Source of the DNA: an uncultured Saprospiraceae bacterium
GTDB taxonomy: Bacteria; Bacteroidota; Bacteroidia; Chitinophagales; Saprospiraceae
Direction: 5' to 3'
Length of the DNA: 64,000 nt
Assembly: GCA_937929945.1 (NCBI GenBank)
Contig: CALFUK010000012.1
Location: 1 to 64,000, forward strand
A program made the position numbers and the translations under genes. Positions 46,268-55,500 of this stretch are shown in pieces. The notes beneath the pieces are model-generated. The model did no database searches, was not told the DNA's origin, and worked only from the letters and a program-made list of their open reading frames with translations. Numbering within the stretch: position 1 is the first letter of the stretch; each line of letters begins with the position of its first letter.

Positions 46268-47539
46268 ATGAAACTCTGGCAAAAAGACTCTTCCATAGAT
46301 CAGCTCATAGAGCGATTCACGATAGGTCAGGATAATGTATTAGATTTGGAATTAGCGCAATACGACGTACTCGGATCCATGGCCCACGCTAAGATGCTGC
46401 ATAAGATCGGTATCCTCACAGCTGAAGAGCTAGCGCAGCTCATATCCGCCTTGGAGGACATTCAGATGACGATCCGATCTGGCCACTTCAAAATAGAGGA
46501 GGGCGTAGAGGACATCCACTCCCAAGTAGAATTCATCCTCACAGAAAAGCTCGGAGATGTAGGTAAAAAAATTCATGCTGGTCGCTCTCGCAATGATCAG
46601 GTACTACTCGATCTCAAGCTATACTACCGAGATAAGATAGATCAGATACTAGAGCTGATGGAGTCCTTAGCTCATGTATTCGTGCAGCAGAGTGATAGCT
46701 ACCAGCAGTATCTGATGCCAGGCTACACGCATATGCAGGTCGGGATGGTATCCTCATTTGGTATGTGGTACGGCAGCTTCGCAGAGGCCATCGTGGATGA
46801 CATCCGCTCCCTGAGGGACATCCGCAAGATCATTAATCAAAATCCTCTCGGTTCGGCAGCGGGCTATGGCAACTCATTCCCATTAGACAGAGAGGAGACG
46901 ACTCGTTTATTGGATTTTGATGATCTATGCTACAACTCGATGTATGCTCAATTCACCAGAGGAAAGACGGAGTTAATACTCTCAAATAGCTTATCATCAA
47001 TTAGTTATACATTAAATAAATTTGCTATGGATGTATGTCTCTACTGTGGACAGAATCATGGATTCATCAAGCTGCCAGCGGAACTGACCACTGGCTCTTC
47101 CATCATGCCACATAAGAAAAACCCTGATGTCTTCGAGCTGATCAGAGCCAAGTCCAGCCAGCTGATGGCACTACCGACTCAGATCATGATGATCACACAT
47201 AACCTGATCTCAGGCTACCACAGAGACTTTCAGCAGCTCAAAGAAGTCCTTTTCCCCGCCATCCATCAGATCATCGATGTGCTGCAGATCACGCTGCACT
47301 GTGTGCCACACATCATGCCACAGCAGGACCTGCTCGTAGAAGATAAGTATCTGTACCTGTACTCTGTAGAAGAGGTGAATCGGCTGGTTCAGGCTGGTAC
47401 ATCATTTCGCGATGCCTATCTGCTAGTGAAAGACCAGATAGCTGATGGAAGCTTTAGGCCTGAGAAAACTCTAAAACACACTCACTTAGGCAGCCTGGGT
47501 AATCTCGCTAATGAGCAAATCTTGGCAAAACTATTGTAA
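46268..47539 (+). CDS. argH: Argininosuccinate lyase
   Basis: A 423-aa member of the fumarase/aspartase superfamily that splits argininosuccinate into arginine and fumarate. Signatures: the HAGRSRNDQV segment, PGYTHMQVGMVSSFG, NPLGSAAGYGNSFPLDR, and the catalytic loop GSSIMPHKKNPDVFEL with its Ser. Length is a little shorter than the usual 450-460 aa; the C-terminal helical part is compact. It is the last gene of the arginine cluster, with a 52-base gap after argE. No terminator hairpin was recognised directly downstream. Confidence 0.96.
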   Translation: MKLWQKDSSIDQLIERFTIGQDNVLDLELAQYDVLGSMAHAKMLHKIGILTAEELAQLISALEDIQMTIRSGHFKIEEGVEDIHSQVEFILTEKLGDVGKKIHAGRSRNDQVLLDLKLYYRDKIDQILELMESLAHVFVQQSDSYQQYLMPGYTHMQVGMVSSFGMWYGSFAEAIVDDIRSLRDIRKIINQNPLGSAAGYGNSFPLDREETTRLLDFDDLCYNSMYAQFTRGKTELILSNSLSSISYTLNKFAMDVCLYCGQNHGFIKLPAELTTGSSIMPHKKNPDVFELIRAKSSQLMALPTQIMMITHNLISGYHRDFQQLKEVLFPAIHQIIDVLQITLHCVPHIMPQQDLLVEDKYLYLYSVEEVNRLVQAGTSFRDAYLLVKDQIADGSFRPEKTLKHTHLGSLGNLANEQILAKLL

Positions 47540-47654
47540 GCTAATGCATACGGACCTCCACTGTAAATGTAGAATTGGAGGCAACCATCTGACTAAAATT
47601 GTCATATACTATACTATGAGACCTTAAATGAGGCATCGTAACATTCTGATTGCT

Positions 47655-47662
47655 TATTTTTG
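47655..47662 (+). promoter_or_regulatory. Possible -7 box upstream of the TlpA-like lipoprotein
   Basis: TATTTTTG fits TAnnTTTG, 163 bases before the chosen ATG in the 286-base gap after argH. No -33 element is obvious, so this is a weak call. The rest of this gap shows no convincing gene. Confidence 0.28.
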
Positions 47663-47825
47663 CATTAGCTAAATGGAGTGATAAGCAATTGATTCTATCT
47701 CCAATGATGAAGTTAATCATTGAAGTGTCAGAAATGAAACTAATTAGCACACTCACTAGTAAGCTTAGCTAATGACTGAAGGCCTAAAATTTACAATACT
47801 TAAACCTGCAAAAAACATTACAAAT

Positions 47826-48383
47826 ATGAAATACTTGCTATTCACATTTTTACTTGGCTTAGCTATGTCTTTTACCTCTTGTACCAGCGATGAAGATATT
47901 GATGGCGGCGGACCCATGCCAGATCAAGATGTAGAACAAGTGGAGGAACCTGATGGCAGCGACCTGGTGGACGCACCAACATTCAGCCTCAAGACATATG
48001 ATGACATGGATCTTAAATCCTCAGCCTATGAGGGTAAAGTCTTAGTCGTCTTCTTTTTTGGCAATAGCTGTCCACCATGCATCGGTGTCGGTCCAGACAT
48101 CGAGGATAAGCTCAATAAAGATTTTTCAGATAAGTCTGACTATGCCATCGTCGGTATAGACCAGTGGGATGGTAATGCCGCCTCAGTAGAGAGCTTTCAG
48201 TCTAAAACTGGAGTTAGCTTTCCTCTTGGTCTGATGGGGAGTGATGTCGCTAAGGAGTACGGCACCACTTATGACAGACTGCTCGTCGTCAATAAAGAAG
48301 GAAAGATAGCCTACAAAGGAAATAGCATCGCGGCTAACAATCTCGATGATGTCATCGACTTGGTGAAAACCATGGTAGACTAA
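47826..48383 (+). CDS. TlpA-like thioredoxin-fold lipoprotein
   Basis: A 185-aa protein from the ATG that opens a lipoprotein leader (MKYLLFTFLLGLAMSFTSC); an in-frame ATG 18 codons upstream would put polar residues ahead of it. A short acidic linker (about 20-45) leads to a thioredoxin fold with the redox motif FFFGNSCPPCIG (CPPC). Such proteins are periplasm-facing thiol-disulfide reductases or peroxidase-like enzymes. It precedes a second TlpA-type gene by 206 bases, separated by a terminator, so the two are independent units. Substrate unknown. Confidence 0.85.
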   Translation: MKYLLFTFLLGLAMSFTSCTSDEDIDGGGPMPDQDVEQVEEPDGSDLVDAPTFSLKTYDDMDLKSSAYEGKVLVVFFFGNSCPPCIGVGPDIEDKLNKDFSDKSDYAIVGIDQWDGNAASVESFQSKTGVSFPLGLMGSDVAKEYGTTYDRLLVVNKEGKIAYKGNSIAANNLDDVIDLVKTMVD

Positions 48384-48514
48384 TCTACGCAGGTAGTATT
48401 CAGAGACTGATCCGAAAAGCTCAGACCCGATAGAGGCTTGAATCCTAAGTCTCTGCAATTAGTATGCTGGTCTTAACTGAATCCTCTACTATTTAATTAC
48501 CAGTCCAAAAGGCG

Positions 48515-48556
48515 AATAAGAAAGGCTGCCAAATAGATCAGTCTTTCTTATTTGTA
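48515..48556 (+). terminator. Rho-independent terminator
   Basis: AATAAGAAAG-G-CTG (48515-48528) pairs with CAG-T-CTTTCTTATT (48539-48552), one mismatch, followed by TTGTACTTT. It ends the first thioredoxin-like gene. Confidence 0.65.
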
Positions 48557-48589
48557 CTTTCGGTACGAAGCCCTAAAAAATCTAAAGCA

Positions 48590-49084
48590 ATGAATGGAGT
48601 GGCAGCTAAATTATCTCTGATCAGTATCATGACGATCATCATATTCTATTCTGGCACTGCTCAGCACGTCACTGACTTCTCCTTAGAGAATACAGACAAT
48701 GAATTAGTCAGTCTGGAAGAATTGAAAGGCGATAAACTTACTGTGATCGACTTCTGGGCTACCTGGTGCAAACCCTGCACGAAGGCGATGCCAAAGCTAA
48801 ATGATATCTACACCAGCTATAAAGACCAAGGACTCAATATGATCGGCATCAGCTGTGATGGCCCACGCAGCATCTCCAAAGTGAACATGGTATCACAGTC
48901 ACTGCGCATCGACTACCCTATCCTAAAAGACATCGACTGCGAGGTCATGAATGCTTACCAATTCGAAGCATTTCCGACCTTGATCATACTAGATGAGGAG
49001 CAAAATATAGTCTACGTCCACGAAGGATTCGTATCTGGTGATGAGACTAAGATTGAAGAAGAGATCGCGGCTTTATTGAAATGA
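48590..49084 (+). CDS. TlpA-family thioredoxin-like protein
   Basis: A 164-aa exported protein: a hydrophobic leader (about 8-24, ending SGTAQ) and a TlpA/ResA-type thioredoxin domain with DFWATWCKPCTKAMPKL (WCKPC, about residues 60-64) and cis-Pro segment EAFPTLIILDEE. By family it reduces or maintains thiols of envelope proteins. The stop overlaps the ATG of the following outer-membrane barrel gene (ATGA), so it is coupled to that protein and may service its disulfides or those of a secreted partner. Function in detail is inferred. Confidence 0.9.
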   Translation: MNGVAAKLSLISIMTIIIFYSGTAQHVTDFSLENTDNELVSLEELKGDKLTVIDFWATWCKPCTKAMPKLNDIYTSYKDQGLNMIGISCDGPRSISKVNMVSQSLRIDYPILKDIDCEVMNAYQFEAFPTLIILDEEQNIVYVHEGFVSGDETKIEEEIAALLK

Positions 49085-50541
49085 GGCATGCACTGCGAAT
49101 TTTCTGCTTCATCCTTTCAGGCTTCTTATTCAGCACCAACCTGTCGGCCCAGTTTAGAGGTTCCAATCTGTTAGAAGTACAGCTGGGTAAGCTACCAAAT
49201 GAAACCGCAGACCCCTTCCCCTCGCTTTATGATCGGACTATACTCAACTATCAATATGGCCCGCTCCGAGCATCTACCACCATAGAACAGTACTACACCG
49301 AATATTCAGATCGTAACTATACCTCCTTCTCTCAGTTCAGCCTGCAGTACATGACGAAGCACTGGGACATTAAGCTGGGTAACATGTACGAGACGCTCGG
49401 GCGAGGCACCCTGCTCAGGTCTTTTGAGATAAGAGGCGCTGTATTAGAGGACCTAGGCTTCCGATCCCGTAGCTACTTCCATCGAGATATCTTAGGCGGA
49501 GCGGTGAAGTATCGCACTAAAAAATTCTCCGTACAGCTGATGCGAGGCGATGTGCTGAATAATCTCTTGCCGCCCGTATTTGATCGCAGCGAGAGACGAT
49601 CAGATACCTTCAATAGCCTTTCGGCAGATTACAAGTATTATAAAAAGCATAAGCTGGGCTTAGTCCTCTTTAACTTTACGAAAGAAGGCGATGATCGTAA
49701 TTTTGTGAGCACTTCACTCAAGGGTCCACTCTTTGGCAAATTGAATTATTATGTAGAATATTCGCAAGGTATTTCTGAACGGGATCAATTCGCTATTTAC
49801 GCCAGTATCAATGGATTCGCAGGCGCGCTGAGCTACAGTCTGGAGTATAAAAACTACCAAAACATCATCTTGGGCTCAGGCGTGAATGAACCACCGCAGG
49901 CCATAAAAGAGCAGACCTACCGCACGCTTAACAGAAGCACACATGTGTCTAACCCGCTCTCAGAGGACGGATACCAGATAGACCTATTCTATAGCTTTAC
50001 GAACGGCTCTGTGCTGAATTTTAATCATGCCCTAGCCCGAAATTCTTTTGGCAGTAATGACTTCATCTTCCGGCAGTTCTTCCTGGAGCTATCCAGCCAA
50101 GTCGCTAAGATCATAGAGTATAAAGCCTTCATCGATTACAGCATAGATCCTCTGAAGGGAGAAGAAGATAGACTATCGGCAGGACTCTACAGCGATGTGA
50201 AGCTCAATCAAAAACTAAGGCTCCTGCCTGAGATAGAATACCAAATATTTTCAAGAAGTGGCACGAACGTGACGAATGCTTACTATGCCATAGGCCTCAA
50301 TTATAACTCTCAGATTAACCTAAGTCTCCAGCTCGAGACCACGACTGACCCTTTTCTGGTCGAAGACAATCAAGTCAAACGCTTCTACCCCGGCATCAAT
50401 ATGCGCTTCAAGCTAAATCAAAAAAACACCATCTTAATCTTTGGTGGTGAGCGCAGAGGTGGCCCTGCCTGCAGTGCTGGTGTGTGCTATGAGATACTAG
50501 ACTTTAAAGGCATCGAAGCCCGCTGGACGACTCGCTTTTGA
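49081..50541 (+). CDS. Outer-membrane beta-barrel protein, resembles DUF6029
   Basis: A 486-aa protein with a signal peptide (about 1-24, ending LSAQF) followed by a long series of amphipathic strands rich in Tyr and Phe (FSQFSLQYMTKHWDIKLGNM, LNYYVEYSQGISERDQFAIY). The closing segment GIEARWTTRF ends in Phe, as expected for an outer-membrane barrel. A short Cys pair near the end (GPACSAGVCYEI) is conserved-looking and could form a disulfide. It is translated with the upstream TlpA-type protein. The DUF6029 family label is from recollection of sequence style and is tentative. Confidence 0.65.
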   Translation: MRHALRIFCFILSGFLFSTNLSAQFRGSNLLEVQLGKLPNETADPFPSLYDRTILNYQYGPLRASTTIEQYYTEYSDRNYTSFSQFSLQYMTKHWDIKLGNMYETLGRGTLLRSFEIRGAVLEDLGFRSRSYFHRDILGGAVKYRTKKFSVQLMRGDVLNNLLPPVFDRSERRSDTFNSLSADYKYYKKHKLGLVLFNFTKEGDDRNFVSTSLKGPLFGKLNYYVEYSQGISERDQFAIYASINGFAGALSYSLEYKNYQNIILGSGVNEPPQAIKEQTYRTLNRSTHVSNPLSEDGYQIDLFYSFTNGSVLNFNHALARNSFGSNDFIFRQFFLELSSQVAKIIEYKAFIDYSIDPLKGEEDRLSAGLYSDVKLNQKLRLLPEIEYQIFSRSGTNVTNAYYAIGLNYNSQINLSLQLETTTDPFLVEDNQVKRFYPGINMRFKLNQKNTILIFGGERRGGPACSAGVCYEILDFKGIEARWTTRF

Positions 50542-50852
50542 GGGATTCATTCCCATAAGACCAGGATTGTTTATAGTCGACAGTCTGTGGACGACTCTAT
50601 CACCAAGCATTCAATCAAGTAAAAACCGAAGCTAAATCTAATCGGAGGCTTAGTCATTCTGCAGCGTAGAATCCAGAACGCTTATAAAGACACCATAGAA
50701 AATCACCGTTTTTTAGTAAATTCAATGCATTCACAGCTGCACACTTAGTCTTCTCTGGGCAGTGGTCACCTAAGTCAAGGCATACAGCAAGATGATTTTA
50801 CGAAGTGGGAATGTTGGTCAAAAGCTAAGAAGATAAAGCAAAATTGTAATGA
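50542..50852. other. Gap upstream of the transposase remnant
   Basis: No gene or clear structured element was found. Scattered stop codons in all frames and proximity to the remnant suggest it contains decayed mobile-element flank, but no target-site duplication or terminal hairpin could be recognised. Confidence 0.3.
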
Positions 50853-51527
50853 CCAAAATATCAGAAAGCAGATATGGCACTTATGGACAAAGAAAAAACA
50901 ACACGGTACAAAGACAAATACAGAACCACCACCACCCGAGCACCATGATGGGATTATGGCAGGAATGCCGCCTATTTCATTACCATTTGCACCAAGCATC
51001 GAAAACATCATTTCGGACAAGTCGTGGATGGCATCATGCAGTTATCTGCGATAGGCCATATCGCCAATTCATGTTGGCACCAGATCCCAGCCCATTTTCC
51101 ATTTGTCAAATTAGGTGCCCATATCATCATGCCCAATCATGTAGAGACGCAAAATCTTGCGTCTCCACTGGACCAACCAAAACAAACAATCCAAACAGAC
51201 CAACCACCCAAAACAGATCAACCAACCCAAACAGACCAAACACCCCAAACCGACCAACCACCCCCCAGATCCACAAACACCACAAAAGGACCATCACCCC
51301 ATCCCCAAAAAAACAAATTCGGCCCCCAATCCAGAAACCTAGCATCCATCATCAGAGGATATAAAACGGGAGTAACAAAGAATGCACGGCAGATCAATCC
51401 AGATTTTCATTGGCAATCAAAATACCATGACCACATCATCAGAGACAGTGGGGCATATGGCCGTATTTCGAGCTACATCATCGACAATCCCAGAAAGTGG
51501 AGCGCCGATACATTATATACTGGATAG
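50853..51527 (+). pseudogene. Decayed REP-associated (Y1/IS200-like) transposase
   Basis: One continuous frame from 50853 carries the family sequence KYQKADMAL, RYKDKYRTTTTRAP, then a TGA stop at 50946-50948, then WDYGRNAAYFITICTKHRK, LSAIGHIANSCWHQIP, FPFVKLGAHIIMPNHV, LASIIRGYKTGVTKNAR and YHDHIIRD. This is the order found in Bacteroidota REP-associated tyrosine transposases. Besides the in-frame stop, the HUH motif expected as NHVH reads NHVE, because the sequence jumps directly to ETQNLASPL. A Q/T/D/P-rich insert of four hexapeptides follows. No start codon with a good context was found. The element is non-functional. Terminal repeats were not identified. Confidence 0.8.
51170..51330 (+). 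repeat. A/C-only 18-bp minisatellite within the transposase remnant
   Basis: Between 51181 and 51300, 109 of 120 bases are A or C, with 7 G and 4 T. Four in-frame copies of an approximately 18-bp unit encode [Q/K]TDQ[P/T][P/T]. The extreme strand asymmetry is unlike any neighbouring sequence. Confidence 0.85.
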
Positions 51528-51643
51528 TGTTAAAATAGAAAAGACACGGATTTACAGAAATACAACTGATGCCTAAAGGTGAAGGCTAGCTAATGAGTAT
51601 TGAAAAAATAGCCCACCCTGGTAAGATCTAATTAATGGTACTG

Positions 51644-52060
51644 CTACTGCTTCTCTCCTGCTATAACATCAGATGCAGTCATCAATACCTCGATTTCGCT
51701 TCTAATCTGCAAGATCGTATCCAGCCAAGCTTGCTGCACGATCAGCATCTCTTCATCTGATAGATTGACGGTGACTCGCTGATGATCATGACTGCAGTGA
51801 GCGTGATCATGCGCCATGTCAGGGATCTCGATCATATCTTGGAGCCAGAGGGACTTTCGCTGCATGATGTGCTGCGGTAGAGGCTCTGGATCGACTAGTG
51901 TAGTTAGCTGAGAGTCAAGGTTCAAATGATGCTGGAGAGCTGCCTGCTGTATATCGTAAGCTTTCTGAAGTGCTTCTGATGCAGGCTGGTGGCTGTGACC
52001 ACAGGAGCATAGCATCGACAAAGCAGTGCAGACCATGTATATCCAAATTCTAAGCGTCAT
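51644..52060 (-). CDS. His-rich lipoprotein of unknown function
   Basis: A 138-aa protein with a lipoprotein leader ending in ALSMLCSC (lipobox Cys about residues 18-20). A His- and acid-containing segment, DMAHDHAHCSHDHQ (about 81-94), follows a helical region; GHSHQ stands right after the lipid anchor. This spacing suggests divalent metal binding at the envelope (Zn, Cu or Ni), but no known family was recognised. A clean TATCTTTG box lies 20 bases before the ATG. It is alone in its transcript, next to the transposase remnant. Function not assigned. Confidence 0.7.
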   Translation of the reverse strand: MTLRIWIYMVCTALSMLCSCGHSHQPASEALQKAYDIQQAALQHHLNLDSQLTTLVDPEPLPQHIMQRKSLWLQDMIEIPDMAHDHAHCSHDHQRVTVNLSDEEMLIVQQAWLDTILQIRSEIEVLMTASDVIAGEKQ

Positions 52061-52080
52061 ACGACAAATGTGTGTACAAA

Positions 52081-52088
52081 CAAAGATA
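52081..52088 (-). promoter_or_regulatory. Bacteroidota -7 box for the His-rich lipoprotein
   Basis: On the minus strand TATCTTTG matches TAnnTTTG exactly and ends 20 bases before the ATG, the spacing seen for other candidate promoters here. No clear -33 element. Confidence 0.5.
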
Positions 52089-52156
52089 GTGGATAAAGGA
52101 ACCTAAAATGAAAATTTGAAAAGTAAAGTTAGTGAGGTTTAGTTACCCACGGATAA

Positions 52157-52261
52157 CTATCCAAATGTGCCGTTAAGCATAAATAAAAACAGCAAAGCGA
52201 AAATGGCTAAGACTTGAAGGGTGTGGACGGAGTTCTCTAATACAGTGCTTAAATCTTTCAT
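52157..52261 (-). CDS. Small membrane protein, 34 aa
   Basis: A short reading frame in an otherwise empty 464-base gap. It opens with ATG and encodes MKDLSTVLENSVHTLQ followed by a single hydrophobic segment (VLAIFALLFLFML, about residues 17-29) and a short end NGTFG. A TATATTTG box (52291-52298) with TTTTTG further upstream lies about 30 bases before the start codon. That fits a one-helix inner-membrane peptide with its own promoter. No family is recognised, and chance occurrence cannot be excluded because the frame is short. Confidence 0.45.
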   Translation of the reverse strand: MKDLSTVLENSVHTLQVLAIFALLFLFMLNGTFG

Positions 52262-52290
52262 TGGATTTGACTTTAAATTATTCGGGTACC

Positions 52291-52317
52291 CAAATATAAT
52301 AAAATGATAGACAAAAA
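52291..52317 (-). promoter_or_regulatory. Candidate promoter for the 34-aa membrane peptide
   Basis: The minus strand reads TATATTTG (52291-52298), an exact TAnnTTTG, with TTTG (52312-52315) 13 bases upstream, closer than the usual 19-21. Points at the short frame ending at 52157. Confidence 0.4.
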
Positions 52318-52524
52318 CACTACATGATATTTACTAATTTAGATCAGACAAATCGATTATACCTAAGATATACAGAAATTAAAAAGCACAAACAACTGAT
52401 TTACAGTTATTTGTGCCTTTATTTATCATAACCTTGCGGTATAAATTTAGTAACAATTAGTTTACAAATGCACTACAGATAGTTATTGTTTCATACAGTA
52501 TGTAGGTCTGATCGGATCAGATGA

Positions 52525-55500
52525 CTACTTCAAGATGATCATCTTTTTAGTGATCGACTGGTAGCCATTAATCAGCTGGTAGTGGTAGACGCCGTGCAGG
52601 TCATCAGCACTCAGTTCGATCTCATGATAGCCTTTCGCATATTGAGCCGTCTGATTCTTGACCAGCTTACCTGCTGCATCGAAGACTCTTAGTGTCACCT
52701 GTCCATCCACTGGTATCGAAAATGGGATTCGAGTGACATCATGAAATGGATTCGGCTTATTCTGAAGGACTTCAAAATCACGATGATCAGTCTCAAAATT
52801 CAACGATACATCCAATACCTTCAGCCTATCACCCTGGTAAGCCTCTGCTTTAAGCATCTCAGAGTTGATGTGCAGGGACTGACTCAGTAGTTGTGACTCC
52901 GTCGCTTTTACCTTGAGCGTGAAGAGCACATCGTTAGTGCTGATGCTCTGGATATCATTCCAGGAGACGATGCTCATACCCTCATGCTGCTTGATAAATG
53001 ATTCTTGGAAAGCGAGGGAGGAAGAATTAACTTCCATCACTTCGAGTCCTGGATGATTCAGCGTGAACTGATATCCATAGATTCGGATGAAGTTTTCTGC
53101 CTTTACCGGTATCTCCAGTTCTTGCCCTTCGTGAATGAAGGTATCTTTGACGATGAAGGATAACATCCCCTCTGTGCGCAGCTCAGCTTTTGCGAGACCA
53201 TTGATGTCTGCATCTTGATTCACATCACCCACTTTAATAGCGACGAATGCTTGATCCATCATATCATCTGATAGATCCATCACTTCGATTTGCTCTTTCA
53301 GAGGCCAAGGGCTGAATGCATGATTGAATTCTTGTTTCTTATCAATGAAGATCCAGCTCTTACCCGTTTTGAATTGAGAGATCTCATTCAAGACCAGCTT
53401 ACGCATTGCGATTAGATCCAGACTGGTGATTTGTTGATCTCCATTCACATCGGCTGCTATGATCTGGTATGGATTAGTCAGCTCTGATATCCCGAGGATG
53501 TGCTTCTGGACCATGACAATATCGATGGTGCTGACACCATTTTTATAACGATCCGTCTTTTCCGCTCTCAGCATATAATTATGAGCCGCTGGATTATCTG
53601 GAAAGGCGAATAGTCCAGAATTGCCCGATATTCTTTGTTGTGGATATTCTGCCAAGCCATCCATAGACTCTATGTGAATGGTCGCTCCCGTCATCATTTC
53701 ATTTTGATCCGTGTATACGGCTCCCGCTATGGTATTCGTCTGCAGGGCAGCTGCTGACTCACATGTGCCAGATATATTGATCCTCACCTCGCACGATGCC
53801 AGATTTCCAGCTTCGTCCCAGATCCAAAGCTCTCTGAGTAATGATTGCTCTGCCAGAGCACAGTCAATGGTCAGTTGTTTATAGTCATTTAAATTTTCTA
53901 CTTCTGGCAGATATGGCTTCTCATCTACTTTAGTGATGATGTAGTCTATCTGAGAGCTGCACTCATCCACAGCAGATACCATCAGATCACTTAGGCCGAG
54001 GACGACCGTCTCTGAGCTTTGTATATTTATTTCGATCGCCTTGTCATAGCAGCTGACCACGGGTGCAGTCTGATCTGCAAAATTCACCAGAGTCGACTTA
54101 GTATCTGTATTACCACATCGATCTGATACTGTCCAATTGATCTGATAGTTATTACCCAAGGCCTGGGATTCGCTGCCGATAGATGCAGAGGCTCCACTCG
54201 AAGTGATGAAGTCTCCACCATCCTGCATGGTCACGACATGACCATCAGCATCAAGGACTTCTACCTGCCAGCTGAGCTCTGATGGGTCAGTCTCCTGCCC
54301 GTCGCAGAGATCAGTAGCTGTCGCAGTAAGTAATACCTCAGAGATACATGACACCTGGAGTGTATTGCTCACCGAGATCACAGGAGCAGAATCGTCAGTG
54401 ATCTCTATGATCTGATCGTAAGTATAATATCCATCTGCTGCAATAGCTCCAGTGGTGTAGCGGTAATAGACTTCTGGATCCACTTCTTGATCACCACAGC
54501 TCACACAGCCACCTGATCTCAGGTCTTGTATGGCTTCGAAGTTATCTTTGTCTTGGCTGTCAGAATCATCTCTGACAGAACCATTCTCTTGCCAGATACA
54601 CCAGTCGATGACGGTATGTCTTCTGATCATGGCCATGCAGCCAGATGCTAAGGTGACCTCTTCTTCTACCACGGTAGCAGTGACTAACTGGCACGCTGGC
54701 ACACACCAAGTAGGCTCATCTGCCACTGCCGTATATGTACATGCAGATCCTGCCTGATGCTTAATGTCACTGACTGGAGTCTCTGACACTATCCCATCCT
54801 CTCCACACGCTAAGGCTAAGCCACTCACGACCTGAGAATCATAATGGACAGGCCACTTAATGCTGTACGGATCAAAGCTGGCGTCATCAGAAATGGATAT
54901 GATCTGACTGCACTGCAGATCTGTAGAGTCTATATCGTTATTTTCATTCTCGTCGATGTACCAGGTCCTGATCAGCTGACCAGCACCACAGGATGTGATC
55001 CCAGATTCGTCATCGATATAATCTAAGCGAGGTATATCTCCACAAGCACTTGTCTCTAAGACAGGCATTCGGGTATCTCCGTACAGATCATCCTGGCAGG
55101 TCACTTCGAATGACTCGCAGCTGAGCTCTCTGGTGATGTCCTCCTCGATCGTGACCGTGGTCTGGCAGGTACCAACATTACCGTACTCATCCATTAGAAT
55201 CAGTACCAGCTCCTGAGTCCCCACATCTTCACAGCAGAAGCTGACTGAAGCCGAAGGCATCACATACGGATACTCTTTCACCCAGATCAGCTCTCCCTGT
55301 CGATCTAGCACAGAATCCATTGCTATACCATCGACCATGCAGTCGGTATAAGCGTGATAGCCAGGCATACCATTGATATTGAATTGCGTGCCATCATTAT
55401 ACTCTACGATACCTGCATTAAAATCTTTGCCTCTGATGATATTACCAATGTATCTGCCACAATTATCTGAGGAGATCGTACGGTTCATCTCCGCAATGGT

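Noticed and set aside
47541-47756. 71-codon minus-strand frame after argH
   Set aside because: It has no recognisable motif or signal, begins in AT-rich intergenic DNA and ends at the argH stop. Probably chance.
50775-51345. Minus-strand open frames opposite the transposase remnant with Gly/Val/Phe-rich translation
   Set aside because: They follow from the A/C-only tract read in reverse (G/T-only) and have no coding signs.
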